This document shows positions 52,056 to 59,832 of a stretch of 64,000 nucleotides of DNA, piece by piece. Every line of letters begins with the position of its first letter. The stretch's first letter is position 1. Below the pieces are notes generated by a model that did not search any database, had not been told where the DNA came from, and worked only from the letters and a program-made list of their open reading frames with translations. This DNA comes from Pseudomonas sp. CBZ-4 (GTDB lineage: Bacteria; Pseudomonadota; Gammaproteobacteria; Pseudomonadales; Pseudomonadaceae), in assembly GCF_000346755.1 (NCBI RefSeq), contig NZ_ANNV01000150.1, forward strand, positions 122,168 through 186,167, given 5' to 3'. A program made the translations under genes and the position numbers.

Positions 52056-52619
52056 TTAGAGACCAGGCCACGCCTGCACAAACGCCGCCACATCTTCCTT
52101 CGCCGCCGTGCGCGGCGGGTTCTGCGGCGTGCCCAGGTACAGGAAGCCAATCACTTCCTCACCTTCCGCCAGCCCCAAGCCTTTGGCGACGTGAGCCGAA
52201 TACGACAATTCACCCGTGCGCCACACCGCACCAATCCCCTGGGCATACGCCGCCAGCAAAATACCGTGGGCCGCGCAACCGGCCGCCAGCAACTGCTCGG
52301 ACTTCGGCACCTTGAAGTGTTCCTGCAAACGCGCAATCACCACCACCACCAACGGCGCACGCAACGGGCCGTTCTGGGCCTTGTCGATCACCGCTTGCGG
52401 GGCGTCGGCGTCTTGCAGGCGGGCGGCCTCGGCCAACAGCGTGCCCATCTGCTCACGGGCGGCGCCTTCCACCGTGAGGAAGCGCCACGGGCGCAGTTGG
52501 CCGTGGTCTGGCGCACGCAGGGCGGCGGCGAACAGCACGTCGCGCTGTTCCTGGGTCGGTGCCGGTTCCAGCAGGCGTGGCACGGAAACACGGTTGAGCA
52601 AAGCGTCGAGAGCCTGCAT
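52056..52619 (-). CDS. Nitroreductase family protein (YdjA-like)
   Basis: The 187-residue protein is of the short NfsB/YdjA nitroreductase type. Motifs include LLNRVSVPRLLEPAPTQEQ at the start, RAPDHGQLRPWRFL near residue 34 (FMN-binding), AAGCAAHGILLAAYAQGIGA near residue 111 and GEEVIGFLYLGTP near residue 150. It would use NAD(P)H and FMN to reduce nitro compounds or quinones. GGAGG precedes ATG 52619. It is divergent from the diheme oxidoreductase operon with about 140 bases between starts. Confidence 0.9.
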   Translation of the reverse strand: MQALDALLNRVSVPRLLEPAPTQEQRDVLFAAALRAPDHGQLRPWRFLTVEGAAREQMGTLLAEAARLQDADAPQAVIDKAQNGPLRAPLVVVVIARLQEHFKVPKSEQLLAAGCAAHGILLAAYAQGIGAVWRTGELSYSAHVAKGLGLAEGEEVIGFLYLGTPQNPPRTAAKEDVAAFVQAWPGL

Positions 52620-52758
52620 TGGCCACCTCCAGAAAAAAATGTGCGGCCATTCTAGCGGGAATGCAGCGCCGGCCACCAAACGATAATTGCTCTTATTCCT
52701 TACGCCCTGCCCTGTTAGACTTTGCCACCTTATTTTTGCCCTTCGCTCAGGAAACTCG

Positions 52759-54186
52759 ATGTCCCGTTGGCTTTTTCGCCTGTCCGCTGCACTGCTGGCC
52801 TTGAGCCTGACTGCCTGCGACGACGCGCCCCGGTTTACCAAGGCCGAGCCGGGTGAATCGCGGGCGGGCGGCGCGGCGACCGTGAACAAGCGCGACCAGA
52901 ACGCGTTTTCCCTGCCCTCGGCCAACCTGTCGCCTACGCGCCGCCTGGATTTCAGCGTCGGCAACAGCTTCTTTCGCAGCCCCTGGGTGATTGCGCCGTC
53001 CACCACCACGGCGCGTGATGGCCTGGGCCCGCTGTTCAACACCAATGCCTGCCAGAACTGCCATATCAAGGACGGGCGCGGCCATCCACCATTGCCCGAT
53101 GCGGCGAATGCGGTGTCGATGCTGGTGCGCCTGTCCATCCCGGACAGTCCCGCCTACGCCAAGGCCATCGAGCAGATGGGCGTGGTACCCGAGCCGGTCT
53201 ACGGCGGGCAATTACAGGACATGGCCGTGCCCGGCGTAGCGCCGGAGGGCAAGGTACGGGTCGACTACACGCCGGTCCACGTGACGTTCAAGGACGGCAC
53301 CGTGGTCGAGTTGCGCAAGCCAGACCTGCAGATCACCCAGCTCGGCTACGGCCCGATGCATCCCGATACACGTTTTTCCGCGCGCATTGCCCCGCCGATG
53401 ATCGGCCTGGGCTTGCTCGAAGCCATCAGCGACGCCGATATCCTGCGCAACACCGACCCCAGGACCGCCGACAAGGAAGCCATCGTCGGCCGCGCGAATC
53501 GGGTCTGGGATGACGCCCAGCACAAGACGGTTCTCGGACGTTTTGGCTGGAAAGCCGGGCAACCGAACCTCAATCAACAAAATGTTCACGCGTTTTCTGG
53601 TGATATGGGCCTCACCACGTCCCTGAGACCCTTTGATGACTGCACCGATGCCCAAGTCGCCTGCAAACACGCGCCCAATGGCAATGGCCCCGATGGCGAG
53701 CCGGAAGTCAGCGACAACATCCTGCGCCTGGTGCTGTTCTACACACGCAACCTCGCCGTGCCGGCCCGTCGCGGCGTCAACACGCCCGAGGTGCTGGCCG
53801 GCAAGAACCTGTTCTACCAGGCCGGTTGCCAGGGCTGCCACAAGCCCGCGTTCACCACGGCGGCCAATGCCGCCGAACCTGAACTGGCCAGCCAGGTGAT
53901 TCGCCCCTACAGCGACCTGCTGTTGCACGACATGGGCGAAGGCCTGGCCGACAACCGCAGCGAATTCAAGGCCGGTGGCCGCGACTGGCGCACCGCGCCG
54001 CTGTGGGGCATCGGCCTGACCCAGACCGTGAGTGGCCACACCCAGTTTTTGCATGACGGCCGCGCCCGCAACCTGCTGGAGGCCGTGCTGTGGCACGGCG
54101 GTGAAGCACAAGCGGCGCAGCAGCATGTGTTGTCCTTTAATGCCGAACAGCGCGCTGCGTTGCTGGCGTTCCTGAATTCTTTATAA
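52759..54186 (+). CDS. Di-heme oxidoreductase (DUF1111, thiol oxidoreductase-like lipoprotein)
   Basis: The 475-residue protein starts with a lipoprotein signal (RLSAALLALSLTAC), so it should be anchored in the envelope. It has two c-type heme sites: NACQNCHIKDG near residue 101 and AGCQGCHKPAF near residue 357, in the DUF1111/MauG-like arrangement. Such proteins are predicted periplasmic electron-transfer enzymes. It is followed 30 bases later by an imelysin-like gene and then a DUF1513 gene, an association seen in many bacteria and thought to serve iron handling. ATG 52759 is chosen for the signal peptide; AGGAAA precedes it. A weak Fur-like GATAATTGCTCTTATT lies at 52682-52697. Confidence 0.9.
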   Translation: MSRWLFRLSAALLALSLTACDDAPRFTKAEPGESRAGGAATVNKRDQNAFSLPSANLSPTRRLDFSVGNSFFRSPWVIAPSTTTARDGLGPLFNTNACQNCHIKDGRGHPPLPDAANAVSMLVRLSIPDSPAYAKAIEQMGVVPEPVYGGQLQDMAVPGVAPEGKVRVDYTPVHVTFKDGTVVELRKPDLQITQLGYGPMHPDTRFSARIAPPMIGLGLLEAISDADILRNTDPRTADKEAIVGRANRVWDDAQHKTVLGRFGWKAGQPNLNQQNVHAFSGDMGLTTSLRPFDDCTDAQVACKHAPNGNGPDGEPEVSDNILRLVLFYTRNLAVPARRGVNTPEVLAGKNLFYQAGCQGCHKPAFTTAANAAEPELASQVIRPYSDLLLHDMGEGLADNRSEFKAGGRDWRTAPLWGIGLTQTVSGHTQFLHDGRARNLLEAVLWHGGEAQAAQQHVLSFNAEQRAALLAFLNSL

Positions 54187-54216
54187 GCTTCGCCCAATTA
54201 CCGAAGGGAGCTTTAC

Positions 54217-55281
54217 ATGTTCCGTCCCAAGTTGTTGTTCACCAGCCTCGCCGCCCTCGCCCTGGGCGCCTGCTCGCCGCAAGACCCGCAAGCGGTGACC
54301 TCGGCGGCCATCGCCAAGCAAGTGATTCTGCCGACCTACAGCCGTTGGGTCGAAGCGGACCGCCAACTGGCCGTCAGCGCCCTGGCCTACTGCCAGGGCA
54401 AGGAAAGCCTGGACACCGCCCGCGCGGACTTCCTCCACGCGCAAAAGGCCTGGGCCGAGTTGCAACCGCTGCTGATCGGCCCGCTGGCCGAGGGCAACCG
54501 TTCGTGGCAGGTGCAGTTCTGGCCGGACAAGAAAAACCTCGTCGGCCGCCAGGTTGAACAGTTGGTCACCGCCCAGCCGCAGATCGATGGCGCCGCACTG
54601 GCCAAATCCAGCGTGGTGGTGCAGGGCCTGTCGGCTTACGAATACATCCTCTACGACGCCAAGACCGACATCGCCGACGAAGCACAGAAAGCCCGCTACT
54701 GCCCGCTGCTGGTCGCCATCGGTGACCGCCAGAAGGCCTTGGCCGAAGAGATCCTGGCGAGCTGGAACAGCACCGACGGCATGCTCGCGCAGATGAGCAA
54801 GTTTCCGAACCAGCGCTACGCCGATTCCCACGAAGCCATTGCCGATCTGCTGCGCGTCCAGGTGACCGCACTGGATACCCTGAAGAAAAAACTCGGCACG
54901 CCGATGGGTCGCCAGACCAAGGGCATCCCGCAGCCGTTCCAGGCCGATGCCTGGCGCAGCCAGTCGTCCCTGCAAAGCCTCGAAGCCAGTCTCGCCGCCG
55001 CCCAGACCGTATGGGTCGGTGTCGACAACAAAGGCCTGCGTGGCCTGCTGCCCTCTGATCAGAAGGCGTTGGCCGACAAGATCGACGCCGCCTACGCCGC
55101 GTCGCTGAAACTGTTCGCCAGCAACCAGCGCACCCTCAACGAACTGTTGGGCGACGATGCCGGCCGCCAACAGCTCAACGACCTCTATGACAGCCTCAAC
55201 GTCGTCCACCGCCTGCACGAAGGCGAGCTGGCCAAGGCGCTGGGCATCCAACTGGGCTTTAACGCCAACGACGGTGACTGA
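54217..55281 (+). CDS. Imelysin-like lipoprotein (EfeO/IcmP superfamily)
   Basis: The 354-residue protein has a lipobox (SLAALALGAC) and is all-helical in appearance. The family motif position reads GLSAYEYILYD near residue 135, where canonical imelysins have GxHxxE; this copy lacks the histidine but keeps the glutamate. Imelysin proteins are envelope iron-associated proteins, not proven peptidases. It lies between the diheme oxidoreductase and DUF1513 genes and overlaps the latter by one base (TGATG). AAGGGAG precedes the ATG. Confidence 0.88.
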   Translation: MFRPKLLFTSLAALALGACSPQDPQAVTSAAIAKQVILPTYSRWVEADRQLAVSALAYCQGKESLDTARADFLHAQKAWAELQPLLIGPLAEGNRSWQVQFWPDKKNLVGRQVEQLVTAQPQIDGAALAKSSVVVQGLSAYEYILYDAKTDIADEAQKARYCPLLVAIGDRQKALAEEILASWNSTDGMLAQMSKFPNQRYADSHEAIADLLRVQVTALDTLKKKLGTPMGRQTKGIPQPFQADAWRSQSSLQSLEASLAAAQTVWVGVDNKGLRGLLPSDQKALADKIDAAYAASLKLFASNQRTLNELLGDDAGRQQLNDLYDSLNVVHRLHEGELAKALGIQLGFNANDGD

Positions 55282-56381
55282 TGATGCTCAGGCGACAGGC
55301 TTTGGCCGTTGGCAGTGTGCTGCTCAGCGCCCTTACATTGGGTGGCTGGACGCTGTTCAAGCAAAAGGACAAGGGCCCGCTGCTGTTGTCGGCGCGGGAT
55401 GATGGCGACGGCAAGCACTATGCCGTCGGGTTTCGCCTGGACGGCAAGCAGGTGTTTGCCACCCAGGTCGGCCAGCGCTGCCACGACATCATCAACCACC
55501 CGACGCTGCCGATTGCGCTGTTTGTCGCCCGTCGCCCGGGGACCGAGAGTTACCTGATCGACTTGCGCGACGGCACGCTGCTGCAAACCATCACCTCCAA
55601 GGCCAATCGCCACTTCTATGGCCACGCGGTCATTCACAAGAGCGGCGACTGGCTGTACACCACCGAGAACGACACGTCCGACCCCGGCCGTGGTTTGCTC
55701 GGTGTGTACACGTTTGAAGGCGAGCGGCTGGTGCACAGCGGCGAGATTTCCACCCACGGCATCGGCCCGCATCAGGTGTCATGGATGCCCGACGGTGAAA
55801 CCCTGGTGGTGGCCAACGGCGGCATTCGCACCGAAGCCGAAAGCCGCGTCGAGATGAACCTCAACGCCATGGAACCCAGCCTGGTGCTGATGCACCGCGA
55901 CGGCACGTTGATCAGCAAGGAAACCCTCGGCCAACAGATGAACAGCGTGCGCCACATGGGCATCGCCAGCGATGGCACGATCCTCACCGGGCAGCAGTTC
56001 ATGGGGCCGTCCCAGGAGCGTTCCGAGTTGCTCGCGATCAAGCGGCCAGGGCAGCCGTTCGTGGCGTTCCCGGTGGCCGATGAGCAGTGGCAGGCCATGG
56101 GGCATTACACCGCCAGCGTCGCCGTGCACAGCGAGTTGCGCCTGGTGGCGTTGACCGCGCCGCGGGGCAATCGCTTCTTTATCTGGGACATGGACAGCGC
56201 TGAGCTGCGCCTGGACGGGCCGCTGCCGGACTGTGCCGGCGTGGGCGCGGTGGCCGATGGGTTTGTCGTGACGTCCGGCCAGGGCCGTTGCCGTTTCTAC
56301 GACTGCCGCCAAACACCGTTGGTGGCAACACCGTTGGAATTGCCGGCAGGGCTGTGGGATAACCATCTGCATCTGGTCTGA
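55281..56381 (+). CDS. DUF1513 beta-propeller-like envelope protein
   Basis: The 366-residue protein begins MMLRRQALAVGSVLLSALTL, resembling a twin-arginine export signal. The rest has repeated beta-propeller-like blades (RHFYGHAVIHKSGDWLYTTE is broken here as HFYGHAVIHKSG and WLYTTEND; then GPHQVSWMPDGETLVVANGG and RHMGIASDGTILTGQ). DUF1513 proteins have no proven activity and are typically encoded with imelysin and DUF1111 genes, as here. Its start overlaps the imelysin-like stop, so the three are translated as an operon. Confidence 0.88.
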   Translation: MMLRRQALAVGSVLLSALTLGGWTLFKQKDKGPLLLSARDDGDGKHYAVGFRLDGKQVFATQVGQRCHDIINHPTLPIALFVARRPGTESYLIDLRDGTLLQTITSKANRHFYGHAVIHKSGDWLYTTENDTSDPGRGLLGVYTFEGERLVHSGEISTHGIGPHQVSWMPDGETLVVANGGIRTEAESRVEMNLNAMEPSLVLMHRDGTLISKETLGQQMNSVRHMGIASDGTILTGQQFMGPSQERSELLAIKRPGQPFVAFPVADEQWQAMGHYTASVAVHSELRLVALTAPRGNRFFIWDMDSAELRLDGPLPDCAGVGAVADGFVVTSGQGRCRFYDCRQTPLVATPLELPAGLWDNHLHLV

Positions 56382-56435
56382 CGGCAAGCGGCTCCTCACC
56401 TTAAACCGAAAGGCACAGGTCGGATGCCAGGGTCA

Positions 56436-56456
56436 GCGACAGCGATTTGCTGTCGC
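56436..56456 (+). terminator. Stem-loop after the DUF1513 operon
   Basis: GCGACAGC (56436-56443) and GCTGTCGC (56449-56456) form an 8-bp stem with a 5-base loop, 55 bases past the DUF1513 stop. There is no T run, so termination is uncertain. Confidence 0.4.
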
Positions 56457-56580
56457 GCTTGCTTGATATAAAGGAGGTGAGTGCAAGAGTGAGACAGCTC
56501 AGAAACATCTGAACCTAAGTCGAGTTCGTCAAGACTTCTGGAAATAGACGCTACTCGCCATAGGGACTCTCGCACTCCTT

Positions 56581-56608
56581 GGAACGAATCCAGATCATTT
56601 ACCACTTA
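56581..56608 (+). promoter_or_regulatory. hrp box (HrpL-type ECF sigma promoter)
   Basis: GGAACG at 56581-56586, 15 bases, then CCACTTA at 56602-56608 matches the hrp box GGAACC-N15/16-CCACNNA in all fixed positions except the sixth base of the first half. It lies 40 bases before the start codon of the downstream orphan on the same strand. HrpL or RspL sigma factors use such promoters for type III secretion genes. Confidence 0.75.
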
Positions 56609-56648
56609 GCTACGTGAACTTAACCTTCACACGAGCCTGGAGTAATAA

Positions 56649-57821
56649 ATGATCGACCGTATAACTCTCAGTGCTTTCTCTCAAGCACTTACATCGCCTG
56701 CCACAGAAGCACCGTACCGGTTTTCACCCACCGCTGACTATTCTCCAGGAGGAGCGTCAGGCACCGGCAGACCCAATACGCTCGCAAACACTCAACACAT
56801 ACTCGCCTCGCCTCCATCCCACGCCACTGGACGTCCATGGGGAGACAACCGTAGTGCGGATGAAATCGCCAAAAGCGATCCTGAACTGTTGAGTTTTACT
56901 TCCAACAGGATCTCGAAAAACTACTTGAAACCGCTCTACCAAAAAGTGGGTGATTTTTCGACTGACAATCACAACACAAAGGATCGGGCAGATGCGATGT
57001 ACAATCTCTCGCAAGTAATCAGCTACATCACATCAGGCACGCACAGCAAGTCAAGCGGCCCTGGAAAACCGTTGACTGATGGCCATTCTCCCGGACGACA
57101 TCATCCAGTAAAAAACACAAATTATGAACTATTCAACAACTTTCGCCTTAACGGTTATTCGGTGCTTGAAGACCCAGCACTTGCCTCAAACAACAATGCA
57201 AAAGACGATACAACCCAATACAACACGGACAGTGAAAAAACCCAAGCACCTCCAGCAACAACGCCCGTAACCAGTCACACTGATACCGAACGCACAGAAC
57301 TCAACACTGACGTTGCGCCCACTGGCCCTACTGGAAGACCCGTGGGAGACAAGCGATCAGCAGAGCAAGTACTCAAAGAGAATCTTGAGATTGTAAATAG
57401 CCGACCCAGTTCTATTTCGGATGAAGCGTTAACAAAACTGGTAGGCGACTTCACCCCTAACAATCCGGATTCAAATAGTCGCGCGGATGCCGCTTACAAT
57501 CTGGTACGCCTGCTCCACTACACTGACTCTGTAACAACCGAACATGCCCGTATAGCCTTAATGGAAGGGAGCGAACCTCGATATAAATACAGAAACAACG
57601 GAAAGATTGATGGTGAATTCCAGTCCCCACTTCCTCCTCCCTTTGACGAGACTTCGATTTTCCCAGGCAGTGAGGCGGCCATCCTTTATCGCGCTGTGAC
57701 CGAAGGATCCTATTCAGTCCTGCCCGCTGACAAATCCGAATACTCCAAGGAAACAAAAAACGCTTACCCTGGAGGTAACGATCTGAAACAGCATGAAAAC
57801 AATTACAAAGTGACTATCTAG
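56649..57821 (+). CDS. Duplicated-domain orphan behind an hrp box; candidate type III secretion substrate
   Basis: I do not recognise this 390-residue protein. It contains two copies of one unit: residues 61-178 and 229-363. Shared positions include GRPWGDNRSADEI against GRPVGDKRSAEQV, KVGDFSTDN against LVGDFTPNN, RADAMYNL against RADAAYNL, and GYSVL against SYSVL. The N-terminal 60 residues are Ser/Thr/Pro/Ala-rich, as in many type III effectors, although Asp3 is not typical. No signal peptide or membrane helix is present. Base composition is clearly more AT-rich than its neighbours, suggesting acquisition. The hrp box upstream is the main clue to function. GGAG lies 8 bases before the ATG. 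Confidence 0.8.
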   Translation: MIDRITLSAFSQALTSPATEAPYRFSPTADYSPGGASGTGRPNTLANTQHILASPPSHATGRPWGDNRSADEIAKSDPELLSFTSNRISKNYLKPLYQKVGDFSTDNHNTKDRADAMYNLSQVISYITSGTHSKSSGPGKPLTDGHSPGRHHPVKNTNYELFNNFRLNGYSVLEDPALASNNNAKDDTTQYNTDSEKTQAPPATTPVTSHTDTERTELNTDVAPTGPTGRPVGDKRSAEQVLKENLEIVNSRPSSISDEALTKLVGDFTPNNPDSNSRADAAYNLVRLLHYTDSVTTEHARIALMEGSEPRYKYRNNGKIDGEFQSPLPPPFDETSIFPGSEAAILYRAVTEGSYSVLPADKSEYSKETKNAYPGGNDLKQHENNYKVTI

Positions 57822-57966
57822 AAGAAACCAAACCTGACGCAAGCGCTTCATGACAAAACCACTGGAGTGCCTGCCATATAAACCGCTTCGACCACGTGTA
57901 CAAGCTTTAAGGCTGCATCTTAAAAACACTGTAACGGCTACGTTGTGCCACCTTGCAAAACCAAAA

Positions 57967-57993
57967 AAAAGGCCTCGCAACACGAGGCCTTTT
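57967..57993. terminator. Bidirectional terminator between convergent genes
   Basis: AAAAGGCCTCG (57967-57977) and CGAGGCCTTTT (57983-57993) form an 11-bp stem with A runs on the left and T runs on the right. It can terminate both the hrp-box gene and the leftward colR-cluster genes. The preceding stretch from 57822 holds no other recognised feature. Confidence 0.88.
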
Positions 57994-58012
57994 CATTTCG
58001 GCTTTAAACTTA

Positions 58013-58240
58013 TCAACTTTGTGGCCTCATCCCTTGAGACATGCCAAACATAAACAACAGCAACTCATGATCAGGCTTGACCGCCGTACTCGCCTTGGCA
58101 ACGCGCGGCAGCAAGCACTGCGCACTGCCTTGCACGGCACTGAGGACTTGTGTGCGAGGTTGTTCCCATGCGGCCAGGGCCAGCGCTGCAACGCCCATCG
58201 CCCCCACCAGGAACAAACCTCGTGCTATTTCTAGCTTCAT
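58013..58240 (-). CDS. Small single-helix membrane protein (75 residues)
   Basis: The protein begins MKLEIARGLFLVGAMGVAAL with one hydrophobic helix at about residues 8-25, then a short soluble tail with one cysteine. I do not recognise a family. The start ATG overlaps the stop of the InaA-like kinase gene (ATGA), which argues that it is a real, translationally coupled last gene of the cluster and not a longer frame beginning at 58318. Its role is unknown; an envelope function is inferred from context. Confidence 0.7.
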   Translation of the reverse strand: MKLEIARGLFLVGAMGVAALALAAWEQPRTQVLSAVQGSAQCLLPRVAKASTAVKPDHELLLFMFGMSQGMRPQS

Positions 58241-58956
58241 CTGGTTAAACCCTTGATAGCGCTGCCAAACGCCGTCTCGTAAAAGTAGCTGAGTTTGTTC
58301 CAGTCGGCGCTGCTCCACGACGAATGGCGTCGCAGTTGCTGCATGTCATGGGAAGCCGCGCGATAGGCGGTCAGCCGTTGCCGACATTTCTCGAAATCCA
58401 GCAAGGCAATGTCGACGTTGGCCGAGTCGCCTGTACCGGTGACGCGTATAAAAACGTGCTTGGCATACAGGCAACCGTGCTGCCAGCGGCCCTTGTGCAT
58501 GCGCACCAATGTCCCGGCCAACTCCTTGAGCACACGCTCGTGGACCACCTCGCCGTACTGTTCGCGGCCACCGGCGGCGTACCAGTTTTCGATTTCATCG
58601 AAACCGTCCAGGGCCGCCGTCACCAACAGTGCTTTCCATTGGTGCTCAGGGTCGCGACGCGCCTCGCAAAACACCAGGTCGGGCACCCGCACATCAAGCG
58701 CGCGCAGGCCCTTGAGGGCGTCACGCTCGCGCAGCACGGTCGGGCGACCGAAGGGATGCAGCCAGCTGCGGTAGATATGCCCGGTCTGGCGCTTGCTGTA
58801 GAGCAGGTGGCCATTGGGGCCGGTCACCCTTTGCACACCACTTTCACCGCCACGCCGACGATTGGGTTCCTCGACCCACTCGCCCTGCTGGCGCCAGAAA
58901 AAATCGAATTTTTCTTCGGGCGCTACGTGACTGCCTGCTACGCACTCAACTGCCAT
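58237..58956 (-). CDS. inaA: InaA/WaaP-type lipopolysaccharide kinase
   Basis: The 239-residue protein has a protein-kinase-like fold of the Kdo/WaaP type: LLYSKRQTGHIYRSW near residue 51, RERDALKGLRALDVRVPDLV near residue 76, the catalytic-loop equivalent QHGCLYAKHVF near residue 158, and the DFG equivalent LLDFEKCR near residue 184. Such kinases phosphorylate LPS core sugars. It lies 4 bases after the methyltransferase gene. The order colR-colS-methyltransferase-inaA is known from P. fluorescens, where the set affects root colonisation and outer-membrane integrity. Confidence 0.88.
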   Translation of the reverse strand: MAVECVAGSHVAPEEKFDFFWRQQGEWVEEPNRRRGGESGVQRVTGPNGHLLYSKRQTGHIYRSWLHPFGRPTVLRERDALKGLRALDVRVPDLVFCEARRDPEHQWKALLVTAALDGFDEIENWYAAGGREQYGEVVHERVLKELAGTLVRMHKGRWQHGCLYAKHVFIRVTGTGDSANVDIALLDFEKCRQRLTAYRAASHDMQQLRRHSSWSSADWNKLSYFYETAFGSAIKGLTR

Positions 58957-58960
58957 CCTG

Positions 58961-59641
58961 TTACCTCTTTCTCAATACATACACTCGCCACATGGCATAG
59001 AGCGGCATGAAGTCCAGAGATTCCTGAACGCGGAACCCAGCCTGCTCGAATTCGTCTTCAACAGTAGCAGCTGGTAACACAAAGCGATTTTGGTAACCGT
59101 CCTGCTCACCTTTGCCACGACGTTTTTCTTCGAGACGCTTACGTTTCCAAGCCTTGAAATTACCATCGACCCACAGCGAAAGAATCACGCTGTCGCGTGT
59201 AACACGCTGAAACTCACGCAATATCGCCACCCGGTGCGCCGGGTCACCAATGTGGTGCAACAGGCGCATGCAGAAAATGCTGTCCACCGAGTTATCCGGC
59301 AGATCGATATCAAAGGCAGATGTCTGCAAGGGCCGTACCCGTTTCACCACATCGGCGGGTTGAGCGGCCATCGCGACCTTCAACATCGACGCGGAATTGT
59401 CCGCGCCGATGATCACGCGGTTGGGCTTTTCGGCCAACAGCGGCCAGAAGCGCCCCGCGCCGCACGGCAGGTCCAGCACCAGGCCAGGCTCGCCGGCCAT
59501 GGCCAACGCACCACGGGCCAATTGCTCATCGCGTTTGTGGGACAGCCGGCGCGCCAGATTGTCCTTGTGCTTGAGCAAATATTCCTGGGCGTGCTGATCG
59601 TCGTACTTATCGGAAAATTCGAGCTTGATCGGGGAAGTCAT
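58961..59641 (-). CDS. Class I SAM-dependent methyltransferase of the colRS cluster (Orf222-like)
   Basis: The 226-residue protein has SAM motif I as VLDLPCGAGRFWPLL near residue 55, a motif II acidic residue in IIGADNSASML, and the post-motif segment FDIDLPDNSVDSIFCMRLLHH near residue 110. It corresponds to Orf222 downstream of colS in P. fluorescens, thought to act on LPS or another envelope substrate. ATG 59641 (GGAG upstream) is preferred over TTG 59644. A ColR-type box lies 69 bases upstream in the same orientation, so it should be a ColR target separate from colRS. Confidence 0.88.
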   Translation of the reverse strand: MTSPIKLEFSDKYDDQHAQEYLLKHKDNLARRLSHKRDEQLARGALAMAGEPGLVLDLPCGAGRFWPLLAEKPNRVIIGADNSASMLKVAMAAQPADVVKRVRPLQTSAFDIDLPDNSVDSIFCMRLLHHIGDPAHRVAILREFQRVTRDSVILSLWVDGNFKAWKRKRLEEKRRGKGEQDGYQNRFVLPAATVEDEFEQAGFRVQESLDFMPLYAMWRVYVLRKR

Positions 59642-59709
59642 CAACGGATCTCCAGTAGCTGATGCCTACAACCTTAAGCACCCAACTGTGATCATCCGGT
59701 CAACTCTTT

Positions 59710-59725
59710 GTGAAAAACTTGTCCT
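59710..59725 (-). promoter_or_regulatory. ColR-type box upstream of the methyltransferase gene
   Basis: On the minus strand the site ends AC-AAG-TTTTTCAC, matching the conserved core of the ColR consensus recalled as YYNASNNYTTTTTCAC (perfect TTTTTCAC and the A and C at fixed spacing; three pyrimidine positions differ). Orientation and distance fit activation of the methyltransferase-inaA genes. Confidence 0.55.
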
Positions 59726-59802
59726 GTCTAATCCCATACATTTCAATACTTTACGGACACATTCAGTAGCATGTCGCCATCTTCTCCGAAAATCAGCGCC
59801 AG

Positions 59803-59824
59803 CTTGCCGCAGCATAGCGGCAAG
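59803..59824 (-). terminator. Stem-loop at the end of colS
   Basis: CTTGCCGC (59803-59810) and GCGGCAAG (59817-59824) form an 8-bp stem with a 6-base loop, 9 bases after the colS stop on the minus strand. The T run is short and displaced, so termination is probably partial. Confidence 0.5.
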
Positions 59825-59832
59825 CCGGGGCC

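Noticed and set aside
56470..56511. Perfect AAAGGAGGTGA ribosome-site sequence followed by an 11-codon GTG frame
   Set aside because: The start codon overlaps the Shine-Dalgarno sequence and the frame is very short. No leader-peptide logic (such as repeated codons) is seen.
56396..56605. 69-codon frame on the minus strand between the DUF1513 and hrp-box genes
   Set aside because: It overlaps the stem-loop and the hrp box, has no convincing ribosome site and no recognisable features.
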